Source of the DNA: Pseudomonas sp. QTF5 | GTDB taxonomy: Bacteria > Pseudomonadota > Gammaproteobacteria > Pseudomonadales > Pseudomonadaceae | Length of the DNA stretch: 64,000 bases | Assembly (NCBI RefSeq): GCF_000512695.2 | Contig: NZ_AZRW02000021.1 | Span: 1-64,000, forward strand | Reading direction: 5' to 3' | Part shown: piece after piece, positions 31,836-40,439 of the stretch | Numbering within the stretch: position 1 is the stretch's first letter | Layout: each line of letters begins with the position of its first letter | Notes under the pieces: generated by a model | Told to the model about the DNA's origin: nothing | Databases searched by the model: none | Seen by the model: only the letters and a program-made list of their open reading frames with translations | Position numbers and translations under genes: made by a program

Positions 31836-32396
31836 TCACTGAGGCGTTTTGACCGTCGGCAAGAGGTGCTCCTTGAACGGTATATCAGCGGGTACGCTGA
31901 TTCCGCTGGCAAGCCACTGACTACTCCAACCCAGGATCAGGTTTTTGGACCAGTCTGCAACCAATAGAAATTTTGGCACGAGCTGTGACTCTTGCCACCA
32001 CCCGTCCTGCTGTACCGGCCCCAGGCTCAACAGCCCGACCGCCACAACCACCAGCAACACGCCACGCGCAGCGCCGAAGGCCATGCCGAGGAATCGATCG
32101 GTCCCGGATAGCCCGGTGACGCGAACCAACTCGCCGATAAGATAATTGATCATTGCGCCTACGATTAAAGTGGCGACAAACATGATGGCACAGCCCGCGA
32201 TCACGCGAGCCGACGGCGTTTCGATGTATCCGCCGAGGTACTCGGACAATGAACCACCGAACATCCAGGCAACGCCTCCTGCGATGATCCAGGTCAGCAG
32301 CGAGAGTGCTTCTTTGACGAAGCCGCGGCTCAGACTGATCAAAGCGGAGATGGCGACGATTGCAACGATCGCCCAGTCAACCCAGGTAAATGGCAC
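31836..32396 (-). CDS. cvpA: CvpA family membrane protein
   Basis: 186-aa inner-membrane protein with about four helices (WAIVAIVAISALISLSRGFV; LLTWIIAGGVAWMFGG; VIAGCAIMFVATLIVGAMIN; GVLLVVVAVGLLSLG). The family was named for colicin V production and is linked to envelope homeostasis. The conserved N-terminal SRGFVKEALSLL segment is present. It is 41 bp upstream of purF and co-oriented with it and with the SPOR gene. Confidence 0.93.
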   Translation of the reverse strand: MPFTWVDWAIVAIVAISALISLSRGFVKEALSLLTWIIAGGVAWMFGGSLSEYLGGYIETPSARVIAGCAIMFVATLIVGAMINYLIGELVRVTGLSGTDRFLGMAFGAARGVLLVVVAVGLLSLGPVQQDGWWQESQLVPKFLLVADWSKNLILGWSSQWLASGISVPADIPFKEHLLPTVKTPQ

Positions 32397-32494
32397 AGTG
32401 CAGCCTACAGACAGATAAGGCGGCGCATTTTAGCAGAGCCCATGGCTGTCGGTAAGCTGAGATTGTCAGTGCTTTTCAAATCAGGGCGATAGTT

Positions 32495-33169
32495 TTAACC
32501 GCGCTCAGGCTGAAAACGCACCACAAAACCCTTGAGATTCTGCTGGCGACTCAACAAGTCACGCAGACGATCGGCTTCCGCGCGCTCGATCAGCGGTCCG
32601 ACGAACACCCGATTTTTGCCATCGGCGGAGCGGATATAAGCGTTATAGCCCTGGCTGCGCAGGTTTTTTTGCAGGCTTTCAGCGCTTTCACGGCTCGACA
32701 GGCTGGCCAGTTGCACTGACCAACTGACCGACAGGCCATTGGCATCGACGCGACTTGGGGTGGTGCTCGGCTTGGTCGGTGCAGCAGCGATTGGCTGGGC
32801 AGGTGCCGGCACAGGCTTGGCGACTGGCGCCGGAGGCGTGACCGGTTTGGCAGCCGGTGGCGCTGGTGGCGCTGGTGGCGCTGCCACAGGAGCACTTGGC
32901 GCAATCGGTGTCGACGGCGCTTGCTGCTCGGCAATTTCGTCATCGCTTGGCACAGGCTCCTGCGGTAATGCCTGCGGTTCAGGCACCACCACCGGCTCGA
33001 CCTGCACGTGCGGCACAGCTGGCGCTTGCGGTGCAGCCGGCGCGTCGACTCTCACCTGGCGCTGTTCGTCCTGACGGGAAAACAGCATCGGCAGGAAAAT
33101 CACCGCCAGCGCCACCAGCACCAGGGCACCGACCATGCGCTGTTTGTACGCCTTATCCAGCAAAGCCAT
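32495..33169 (-). CDS. SPOR-domain envelope protein
   Basis: 224 aa from MALLDKAYKQRMVGALVLVA. One membrane helix near the N terminus (VGALVLVALAVIFLPMLF) is followed by a long Pro/Ala/Val-rich periplasmic linker (about 45-140) and a C-terminal SPOR domain (WSVQLASLSSRESAESLQKN ... NRVFVGPLIERAEADRLRDL) that binds peptidoglycan. The topology resembles DedD. It overlaps the 3' end of folC by 17 bp; a longer in-frame start inside folC is unlikely. Confidence 0.9.
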   Translation of the reverse strand: MALLDKAYKQRMVGALVLVALAVIFLPMLFSRQDEQRQVRVDAPAAPQAPAVPHVQVEPVVVPEPQALPQEPVPSDDEIAEQQAPSTPIAPSAPVAAPPAPPAPPAAKPVTPPAPVAKPVPAPAQPIAAAPTKPSTTPSRVDANGLSVSWSVQLASLSSRESAESLQKNLRSQGYNAYIRSADGKNRVFVGPLIERAEADRLRDLLSRQQNLKGFVVRFQPERG

Positions 33170-34460
33170 TTGCCGCTTCCTCCGTGGAGTGCCGGGCCAG
33201 CCATTCAAGGGCCTCGGCGACACAATAAAATGATCCGAACAACAGAATTTCATCGTCGCTCGTCGCCTGCGCGCACTGCCCTTCCAGGGCGGCGGCCACG
33301 CTGCCATAAGACGTTACCGAGGCGCCAAGGTTCTGCAACGCCGCGTGCAACTGCTCAACGGGCCGCGCGCGCGGCGAATCCAGCGGGGCGACAGCCCAAT
33401 GCTGGACACTAGCATTCAATTCACCGACAACACCATCCAGATCCTTGTCCGCCAACAACCCGAACACCGCCAGACGCTTGCCGGCCGGCGGTCGACTGGC
33501 CAGACGACGGGCCAGGTATTCTGCCGCATGGGGGTTGTGCCCCACGTCCAGCAACACATTCAGACGCTTGCCCTGCCAGTCGAACTGACGGCGATCGAGA
33601 CGACCGACCACGCGTGTCGCTTTCAGGGCTTCAATAATCTGTGTATCTACCCAAGGCAAACCGAGCAGCAGGTAAGCCTGCAATGCCAGTGCGGCGTTTT
33701 CCATCGGCAGATCGAGCAATGGCAGATCATGCAACTCGACTACACACCCCTGATCATCAAGGCCGCGCCATTGCCAGTTGTGATCGGTGATACCCAAGTC
33801 GAAATCGCGCCCACGCAGGAAAAACGGGCAATTGAGCTCGCGCGCCTTATCCAGCAGAGGTTGAGGGGGATTCAGATCGCCACAGAGCGCAGGCGCGCCC
33901 TGGCGGAAAATACCGGCCTTTTCGAAGGCCACGGATTCGCGGGTGTCGCCCAGGTAATCCGCATGATCGACACCAATGCTGGTCACCAGCGCGATATCGG
34001 CATCGACCACGTTGACGGTATCCAGACGCCCGCCCAGCCCCACTTCCAGCACCACCGCATCAAGCCCCGCCTGCTGAAACAGCCAGAACGCCGCCAGGGT
34101 GCCCATTTCGAAGTATGTCAGGGAAGTGTCGCCACGACCGGCCTCGACCGCAGCGAAGGCTTCGCACAGCTCGGCGTCAGTGGCTTCGACGCCATTGACC
34201 TGCACCCGCTCGTTGTAACGCAGCAGATGCGGAGAATTGTAGACACCGACGTTCAGGCCCTGCGCCCGCAGCAACGAAGCCACGAACGCACAGGTAGAAC
34301 CCTTGCCGTTGGTGCCGGTGACCGTGATCACCCGAGGCGCCGGCTGGCCCAGTCCCATGCGGGACGCTACCTGTTGCGAACGCTCCAGCCCCATGTCGAT
34401 GGCCGAAGGATGCAACTGTTCAAGGTAGGCGAGCCACTCGCCAAGGGTGCGTTGGGTCAT
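33153..34460 (-). CDS. folC: Bifunctional dihydrofolate / folylpolyglutamate synthase
   Basis: 435 aa. Adds glutamate to dihydropteroate and to folates. The P-loop GTNGKGST is at 49-56, and the Mur-ligase-like ATPase core includes LAAFWLFQQAGLDAVVLEVG and a C-terminal domain with LLDVGHNPHAAEYLARRL. The ATG overlaps the accD stop (ATGA), so the two are coupled. Downstream the SPOR gene overlaps its end, which makes accD-folC-SPOR-cvpA-purF one compact unit. Confidence 0.95.
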   Translation of the reverse strand: MTQRTLGEWLAYLEQLHPSAIDMGLERSQQVASRMGLGQPAPRVITVTGTNGKGSTCAFVASLLRAQGLNVGVYNSPHLLRYNERVQVNGVEATDAELCEAFAAVEAGRGDTSLTYFEMGTLAAFWLFQQAGLDAVVLEVGLGGRLDTVNVVDADIALVTSIGVDHADYLGDTRESVAFEKAGIFRQGAPALCGDLNPPQPLLDKARELNCPFFLRGRDFDLGITDHNWQWRGLDDQGCVVELHDLPLLDLPMENAALALQAYLLLGLPWVDTQIIEALKATRVVGRLDRRQFDWQGKRLNVLLDVGHNPHAAEYLARRLASRPPAGKRLAVFGLLADKDLDGVVGELNASVQHWAVAPLDSPRARPVEQLHAALQNLGASVTSYGSVAAALEGQCAQATSDDEILLFGSFYCVAEALEWLARHSTEEAANGFAG

Positions 34461-35377
34461 ATGTTGGCAGGCACCGGTGGAACCACGATTGGCTCGATCG
34501 GCGCGGCGACGAATTTTGGCGTCGGCAGGCCCATCATTTGTGCCAGCAGGTTACCCAGACGCGGACGCAGTTCCTGACGGTGAATGATCATGTCGATCGC
34601 ACCGTGTTCCAGCAAGAACTCGCTGCGCTGGAAGCCTTCCGGCAGTTTTTCGCGAACGGTTTGTTCGATAACGCGCGGGCCGGCGAAACCGATCAGGGCT
34701 TTCGGCTCACCGACGATCACGTCGCCGAGCATCGCCAGGCTGGCGGAAACACCGCCGTAGACCGGGTCGGTCAGTACCGAGATGAACGGAATGCCTTCTT
34801 CACGCAGACGCGCCAGCACCGCGGAGGTCTTGGCCATTTGCATCAGAGAGATCAGCGCTTCCTGCATCCGCGCACCACCGGAGGCGGCGAAGCAGATCAT
34901 CGGGCAACGGTTTTCCAGGGCGTAGTTGGCGGCGCGCACGAAGCGCTCACCGACGATGGCACCCATCGAACCACCCATGAAGGAGAATTCGAAGGCTGAT
35001 ACCACGACTGGCATGCCCAGCAAGGTGCCACTCATGGAGATCAATGCATCTTTTTCGCCGGTCTGCTTTTGCGCAGCGGTCAGGCGATCCTTGTACTTCT
35101 TGCCGTCGCGGAATTTCAGACGGTCAACCGGCTCCAGGTCCGCGCCCAGTTCGGCACGGCCGTCAGCGTCGAGGAAGATGTCAATGCGCGCGCGCGCGCC
35201 GATACGCATGTGGTGGTTGCACTTGGGGCAAACGTCCAGGGTCTTTTCCAGCTCTGGACGATACAGCACCGCCTCGCAAGACGGGCATTTGTGCCACAGA
35301 CCTTCAGGCACCGAGCTCTTCTTGACCTCGGAACGCATGATCGAAGGGATCAGTTTGTCTACTAACCAGTTGCTCAT
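34457..35377 (-). CDS. accD: Acetyl-CoA carboxylase carboxyltransferase beta subunit
   Basis: 306 aa. With AccA it transfers the carboxyl group from biotin to acetyl-CoA, the first step of fatty-acid synthesis. The N-terminal four-cysteine zinc ribbon is C31, C34, C50 and C53 (CPSC...CPKC). The crotonase-like core has GARMQEALISLMQMAKTSA and VYGGVSASLAMLGDVI. The C-terminal 40 residues extend as Pro/Val-rich tail. It lies about 190 bp after trpF with no feature seen in the gap and is coupled to folC. Confidence 0.97.
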   Translation of the reverse strand: MSNWLVDKLIPSIMRSEVKKSSVPEGLWHKCPSCEAVLYRPELEKTLDVCPKCNHHMRIGARARIDIFLDADGRAELGADLEPVDRLKFRDGKKYKDRLTAAQKQTGEKDALISMSGTLLGMPVVVSAFEFSFMGGSMGAIVGERFVRAANYALENRCPMICFAASGGARMQEALISLMQMAKTSAVLARLREEGIPFISVLTDPVYGGVSASLAMLGDVIVGEPKALIGFAGPRVIEQTVREKLPEGFQRSEFLLEHGAIDMIIHRQELRPRLGNLLAQMMGLPTPKFVAAPIEPIVVPPVPANI

Positions 35378-35567
35378 GCTTTCTTTCTCCAGTACCGGCG
35401 GCCCGAACGCTCTGGTTCGCAGCCCCGCGTATGCCCTTGAGCTAAATTCATGTGTGGCGATGATCGGCGGGTGGCCGGGTCAGCGAAACTGACCTTCGTA
35501 CAACCCAAAAAATCCTCAGCCTCTTTTCTACCAAGCTGTGGACGGCGGCAGTCTGCCAGCCGTCACA

Positions 35568-36194
35568 TCATCGTAGGCTCCCGCGTACTGCTTTGATGAA
35601 TGCCTGAATCTTTGCGTGATCCTTGATGCCCTTGCTCGCCTCTACTCCGCCACTGACGTCCACTGCGTAAGGCCGAACCCGGGCAATCGCCTCGGCGACG
35701 TTTTCCGGTGTCAAGCCGCCAGCCAGGATGATCGGCTTGCTCAGGCCTTGCGGTATCAATGACCAGTCAAAGGCTTCACCGGTACCGCCGGGAATGCCCT
35801 CGACATAGGTGTCGAGCAAGATCCCGCTGGCACTGGCGTAGGCATCGCAAGCGGCTGCGATGTCATCACCGGCCTTGACCCGCAACGCCTTGATGTATGG
35901 CCGATGCCAGCCTTCGCAGTCGGCCGCGGTCTCATCCCCATGGAACTGCAACAGGTCCAGCGGCACGGCATCGAGGATTTCCCCCAACTCGCAGCGGCTG
36001 GCATTGACGAACAAACCCACGGTGGTCACGAACGGCGGCAAAGCCTTGATGATCGCCCTCGCCTGCTGGAACGTCACAGCCCGCGGGCTTTTGGCGTAGA
36101 ACACAAATCCGATGGCATCGGCACCGGCCTCGACCGCCGCCAACGCATCCTCTATGCGGGTAATCCCACAAATTTTGCTGCGAACGGCTGACAT
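35568..36194 (-). CDS. trpF: Phosphoribosylanthranilate isomerase
   Basis: 208-aa TIM barrel, third step of tryptophan synthesis from anthranilate. RSKICGITRIEDALAAVEAG holds the catalytic Cys of KICG, and the catalytic Asp is in ILLDTYVEG; the phosphate site is AGGLTPENV and DVSGGVEASKGIKDH. As in other pseudomonads the gene stands with truA and accD, away from the other trp genes. Length matches the family (~206 aa). Confidence 0.96.
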   Translation of the reverse strand: MSAVRSKICGITRIEDALAAVEAGADAIGFVFYAKSPRAVTFQQARAIIKALPPFVTTVGLFVNASRCELGEILDAVPLDLLQFHGDETAADCEGWHRPYIKALRVKAGDDIAAACDAYASASGILLDTYVEGIPGGTGEAFDWSLIPQGLSKPIILAGGLTPENVAEAIARVRPYAVDVSGGVEASKGIKDHAKIQAFIKAVRGSLR

Positions 36195-36257
36195 GTCGAT
36201 AGAACCTCAGGACAAATCCGGGAAAGTCCCGGATGGTAACAAAAGCGTTCGAGGGCG

Positions 36258-37082
36258 TCAGCCGTCAAGTTCCGAGAAGCCGGTGAGGAAGTGTGGGCCG
36301 ATGTAACGCTCGGGCAGTTCGAACTCGTCGCGATACTCGACTTGCACCAGATACAGGCCGAATGGATGGGCCGTCACCCCGCCGGACCGACGTACACGGC
36401 TTTCCAGGACTTCCTTCATCCACTCCGCGGGACGCTCGCCAGTACCGATGGTCATCAGCACCCCGGCGATGTTGCGCACCATGTGGTGCAGGAACGCGCT
36501 GGCGCGGATATCCAGCACGATCATTTTGCCATGGCGGGTTACGCGCAGGTGATGCAGCTCCTTGATCGGCGACTTGGCCTGGCACTGGCCGGCGCGGAAT
36601 GCGCTGAAGTCGTGGGTGCCGACCAGATACCGAGCGGCCTCGGACATGCGCTCGACGTCCAGTGGACGGTGGTTCCAGGTGATTTCTTCGTTCAGGTGCG
36701 CCGGGCGGATCTGATCGTTGTAGATCACGTAGCGATAGCGCCGGGCAATGGCTTTGAACCGCGCATGGAAATCCGCCGGCATGACCTTGGCCCAACTGAC
36801 GCTGACGTCGTGCGGCAAGTTGATGTTGGCGCCCATGACCCAGGCCTTCATCGAACGCTCGACCTGGGTATCGAAATGCACCACCTGCCCGCAAGCATGC
36901 ACACCGGCGTCGGTGCGCCCGGCGCAATGCAGCGACACGGGGGAGTCGGCGACTTTGGACAAGGCCTTTTCGAGGGTTTCCTGCACCGTGGCCACACCGG
37001 AGGCCTGACGCTGCCAGCCGCGATAGCGCGAACCTTTGTATTCAACGCCCAACGCAATCCGGAAAAAGCCGTCGGCCGCCAT
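36258..37082 (-). CDS. truA: tRNA pseudouridine(38-40) synthase
   Basis: About 274 aa. Converts U38-U40 of tRNA anticodon arms to pseudouridine. The catalytic aspartate is in CAGRTDAGVHACGQVVHFDT; the C-terminal FLHHMVRNIAGVLMTIGTGE matches. The first ATG in frame (MAADGFFRIAL) is used here, but no strong SD precedes it; TTG codons at 37109 or 37139 would extend the protein by 9 or 19 residues. It lies between trpF and fimV. Confidence 0.93.
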   Translation of the reverse strand: MAADGFFRIALGVEYKGSRYRGWQRQASGVATVQETLEKALSKVADSPVSLHCAGRTDAGVHACGQVVHFDTQVERSMKAWVMGANINLPHDVSVSWAKVMPADFHARFKAIARRYRYVIYNDQIRPAHLNEEITWNHRPLDVERMSEAARYLVGTHDFSAFRAGQCQAKSPIKELHHLRVTRHGKMIVLDIRASAFLHHMVRNIAGVLMTIGTGERPAEWMKEVLESRVRRSGGVTAHPFGLYLVQVEYRDEFELPERYIGPHFLTGFSELDG

Positions 37083-37139
37083 TTCGGCGGCCGGATTATC
37101 TATATTTGCCAAGGGGTGACAGCCTGCTGATCTACGCAA

Positions 37140-37553
37140 AGGCAGGCATTATAAGGCCGCCGGACCGGGATGCCAGAGCCGCGTGATCTTCGTGCTCTAC
37201 CCGACCGGTGCAATGCCGGATTTGATGTTGAACGCGATGCCTTCATCGCGAGCAGGCTCGCTCCCACAGGGGATTGGCGCCCGGCGCAAATAATGCAGGC
37301 AACCCCGATCAAATGTGGGAGCGGGCTTGCTCGCGAAAGCGGAGTAACTGCCTCCATGGATGTTGAATGGGATACCCCCTTCGCGAGCAAGCCCGCTCCC
37401 ACAGGTAATTGGTGTCAGCCGCAAATAATGTGGACAACCCTGACCGGGGGGGATTGGTGTCTGGCGCAAATAATGCGAACAAACCCGATCCAATGTAGGA
37501 GCGAGGCTTGCCCGCGAAGGCGATCCAACAGGCGCCATCGCATCACCGCCCAA
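37140..37553. repeat. REP cluster with repeated spacers between fimV and truA
   Basis: Four REP elements in alternating direction: 37243-37267 (inverted), 37315-37337 (direct), 37380-37402 (inverted) and 37495-37518 (direct, diverged). Three ~46-bp spacers (37268-37314, 37403-37448, 37449-37494) share GGATTGG, GCAAATAATG and ACCCCGATC-like blocks. The array looks like a duplicated BIME in which one internal REP was lost. No gene is visible. Confidence 0.85.
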
Positions 37554-37587
37554 ACAAAAACGGCAGCCTCGATGGGCTGCCGTTTTG
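37554..37587. terminator. Terminator after fimV
   Basis: AAAACGGCAGCC, loop TCGAT, GGGCTGCCGTTTTG. It lies about 20 bp beyond the fimV stop on the minus strand and could also stop transcripts from the other side. Confidence 0.88.
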
Positions 37588-37606
37588 TTTATGCCTTACC
37601 GATGAC

Positions 37607-40231
37607 TCACGCCAGACGCGAGAGCATTTCCTTGGCTTCGCTCTTCTGACCGACATCACCCTCGGTCACCACCTCATTGAGGATGTCCCTAGCGCCGTCG
37701 TTGTCGCCCATGTCGATGTAGGCCTGGGCCAGATCGAGCTTTGTGGCGACTTCGTCGGTGCCGGAGAGGAAATCGAAGTCCGGCTCATCAGCCGCGGAGG
37801 CCAAGGCGTCTTCGGCGGTGAAGCTCGGCTCGCCAAGGCTCTGGGACAGACGATCCAGCTCGGCATTGACGTCGTTGAGTTCGTTTTCGAAGGCGTCAGG
37901 CTGATCCGGGGCGGCATCCATTTCATCGGCCAGTGACAGATCGAAATCCGCAGGCAACTCCAGGTCGTCGAGCGTCGGCTCGGTCACGGGCGACGCTTCG
38001 GCGGCGGGCAAATCCTTGAGATCTTCATCCAGACTCAGCAGGAAGTCGTCTTCGGCCAGCGTTTCCGGGGAGGCATTGCCGCCCAGATCCATGTCCAGGT
38101 CGAAGTCCGACAGATCGTCGAGGTTTTCCTTGATTTCAGTCTGTTGCTGCAACACCGACTCAAAGCTCAGGTCGTCGTCCAGCGGAAACCCGTCCAGCTC
38201 AGCCACCGGTTCTGGATCTGGCGCCGGTGCTGGTGCGGGCTCTAGCTCTGGGCCCGCCGCAACAACTTGCGCGATAGGAGCAGCCACATCCAGATCGTCC
38301 AGGCTCAGATCGAAGGCGCTATCAAAGTCGGACAATGCAGGTTCCGGGGCTTGCGGTTCGTCCAGTAGCAGCTCCTTGACGTATTGCGCATCCAGCTCGG
38401 CGGCGATGGCGGCGGCAGCCAGACCGCTGGCCGCCACAACCGCCATGGCCGGGAAGCGGCTTTTCAACTCTTCGACGCGGGCGAAGTTGTCGCCGTTGGC
38501 CACCAGCTGACGCTCCTGGACGACGAACGCATCGCGGTCGCCCTGCTGACCGTAGACTTCCATCAGCTTCAAGCGCAGGTCACTGCGCTGTGGCTCTTGC
38601 TTGATCGCGTCTTCCAGCAAGGCGGCGGCCTGATTCAGACGACCGCCTGCAATGTGCGACTGCGCCTGAGCCAGTACGCTGTCAGAGCGCTCGGCGGCAG
38701 GCGATATCAGTGGCGCAGCAATCGGCGGCGTCATCACAACCGGAGCAATCACCGGGGCTGGTGCAGGGGCAGGCGTTGGCGCGGTCGCAAGTTTCACGCT
38801 CGGCGGCGGAACCTCCAAACCTTCGAAGCTGCTTTCCGGCAGGTCCTGGTCGACGGAGAACTCTTGCTCCTCCTCCAGGGCACGGGCCATGCGCAGATGC
38901 TTCTCAGCCTCTTGCTGAGCTTTGCGGCGACGGGCCAGCAACAGCAGCAAGAGCAGCAGCACCACCGCACCGCCACCCACCAGACCGAGCAGAATCGGAT
39001 TGGTCAGCAGCTCGTTGAACTTCTGATCGTCGGATGCGACAGGCGTCGGCTCGACGGCTTGCGGTGCAGCAGCCTCTGGCGCAGGTGTTGCCGGAGCCGC
39101 GTCCGCTGGCGTTGCCGCAGGACTGGCCGCCAGCTCAGCCGACATCGCCGGAGCGCTCGTAGCCGGTGCCGCGCCGCCTTCGGCCTGCAGTTTGGCCAGC
39201 TGATTGTTCTTCAATTCGATCAGGCGCTGCAGCTTGTCCACCTGACTTTGCAGATCGCTCATGCGGCTTTTCAGCTCAGCATTGTCACGACGAGTGGTGT
39301 CGAGGCTTTCCTGGGTGACAGCCAGTTTGTTGCTCAACGCTTTCGCATCACCAGCGGCACCTTTGCCACCCTTGCCGGTGTCGGCAGAGACCAGGCTCAG
39401 TTTGTCGGCGGCGGCTTGCGATGAAGCACCTTCACCGCGAGTGCGCTTGGTGGCATCGAGTTGCTGCTGACCGGTTCCAGGTTTCGCCACGTAGCGACGA
39501 CCCTGACGCCACGCGGTGTTCTGCGCGGCAACCTCAGCGATGGCCTTGGGTTGCGGCAGGTGGGAGCTCTGTACCTGATCAGGCAAACGCAGCACCTGAC
39601 CGGTTTTCAGTCGGTTGATGTTGCCGTCGATAAAGGCATCCGGGTTCAGCGCCTGGATGGCCAGCATAGTCTGCTGGATCGAACCGCCATTACGCGCCTT
39701 CGCGGCGATTTCCCATAGGGTATCGCGCGGCGTGGTGGTGTATTGCGACGATTTGGTAGCGCCGGTGACTGGCGCGGTCACCGCTTGGGCTGGCGCCGGT
39801 TGCGTGGCGGCGTCGGCGGTCTGCGGCGAGAATTTGGACGGATCGAGCAGCACGCTGTAATCGCGCAGCAGACGACCGTTGGGCCACATCACCTGAACCA
39901 GGAACTTCACCATCGGTTCGGACAGGGGTTTGCTGGACGTGACGCGCAGGATGCTTTTGCCGCTGGCGTTAAGTACCGGGGTAAAGGTCAGGTCATTGAG
40001 AAACGCCTGGCGATCGACACCAGCCTTGGCGAAATCTTCGGGCGAGGCCAGGCTCGGCACCACTTCGGCGGCCGTGAGGTCCTTGACGTCGAGCAACTCG
40101 ATTTCTGCGACCAGAGGCTGGTTCAGCGTCGATTTCAGGGTCAGTTCCCCGAGCCCGAGGGCATGCGCCATACCGGAGGACAGCGCCGAGGCGGCCGCTA
40201 TTGCTAACACCAGTTTGCGAACTTGAACCAT
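37607..40231 (-). CDS. fimV: FimV-like polar peptidoglycan-binding hub protein
   Basis: 874 aa. Inner-membrane protein that recruits type IV pilus and chemotaxis components to the pole. Order: signal peptide (to SGMAHA), FimV N-terminal domain (LGELTLKSTLNQPLVAEIEL), LysM (about 165-215: YTTTPRDTLWEIAAKARNGG), a predicted coiled coil (about 300-350), one membrane helix (about 415-440: ILLGLVGGGAVVLLLL), then a very acidic cytoplasmic part with TPR-like repeats and the conserved C-terminal ATKLDLAQAYIDMGDNDGAR. GGAAGAGGTT lies before the ATG. Low complexity (Pro/Ala, Asp/Glu) is normal for the family. Confidence 0.95.
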   Translation of the reverse strand: MVQVRKLVLAIAAASALSSGMAHALGLGELTLKSTLNQPLVAEIELLDVKDLTAAEVVPSLASPEDFAKAGVDRQAFLNDLTFTPVLNASGKSILRVTSSKPLSEPMVKFLVQVMWPNGRLLRDYSVLLDPSKFSPQTADAATQPAPAQAVTAPVTGATKSSQYTTTPRDTLWEIAAKARNGGSIQQTMLAIQALNPDAFIDGNINRLKTGQVLRLPDQVQSSHLPQPKAIAEVAAQNTAWRQGRRYVAKPGTGQQQLDATKRTRGEGASSQAAADKLSLVSADTGKGGKGAAGDAKALSNKLAVTQESLDTTRRDNAELKSRMSDLQSQVDKLQRLIELKNNQLAKLQAEGGAAPATSAPAMSAELAASPAATPADAAPATPAPEAAAPQAVEPTPVASDDQKFNELLTNPILLGLVGGGAVVLLLLLLLLARRRKAQQEAEKHLRMARALEEEQEFSVDQDLPESSFEGLEVPPPSVKLATAPTPAPAPAPVIAPVVMTPPIAAPLISPAAERSDSVLAQAQSHIAGGRLNQAAALLEDAIKQEPQRSDLRLKLMEVYGQQGDRDAFVVQERQLVANGDNFARVEELKSRFPAMAVVAASGLAAAAIAAELDAQYVKELLLDEPQAPEPALSDFDSAFDLSLDDLDVAAPIAQVVAAGPELEPAPAPAPDPEPVAELDGFPLDDDLSFESVLQQQTEIKENLDDLSDFDLDMDLGGNASPETLAEDDFLLSLDEDLKDLPAAEASPVTEPTLDDLELPADFDLSLADEMDAAPDQPDAFENELNDVNAELDRLSQSLGEPSFTAEDALASAADEPDFDFLSGTDEVATKLDLAQAYIDMGDNDGARDILNEVVTEGDVGQKSEAKEMLSRLA

Positions 40232-40300
40232 AACCTCTTCCTTTGTTTGAACATTCCTCGGCCAGCGAGAAGGTGTTGATTGCCGCTGCCGTAAGGCATT

Positions 40301-40329
40301 GCGCGCGGCGACGAAGGGTCGTCGCGCGC
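40301..40329. repeat. GC-rich hairpin upstream of fimV
   Basis: GCGCGCGGCGAC and GTCGTCGCGCGC form a 12-bp stem (one wobble) with a 5-nt loop in the 208-bp gap between fimV and the Asd-like gene. It has no T-run. It may be a leader structure or a transcript end; no further element was recognised in the gap. Confidence 0.6.
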
Positions 40330-40439
40330 GATCATTTCATTCATGCAATGGGAAGCCCTGCGGGGTGGCTCACCTTAAGCATTCCGGCCAAGCATGACGC
40401 TCGACGGGAATCATTCAATAAATTGTTGCCAAGTATCTT

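Noticed and set aside
37243..37518. CRISPR array
   Set aside because: Repeats alternate in orientation and the spacers resemble one another; this is a REP/BIME cluster. No cas genes are in the window.
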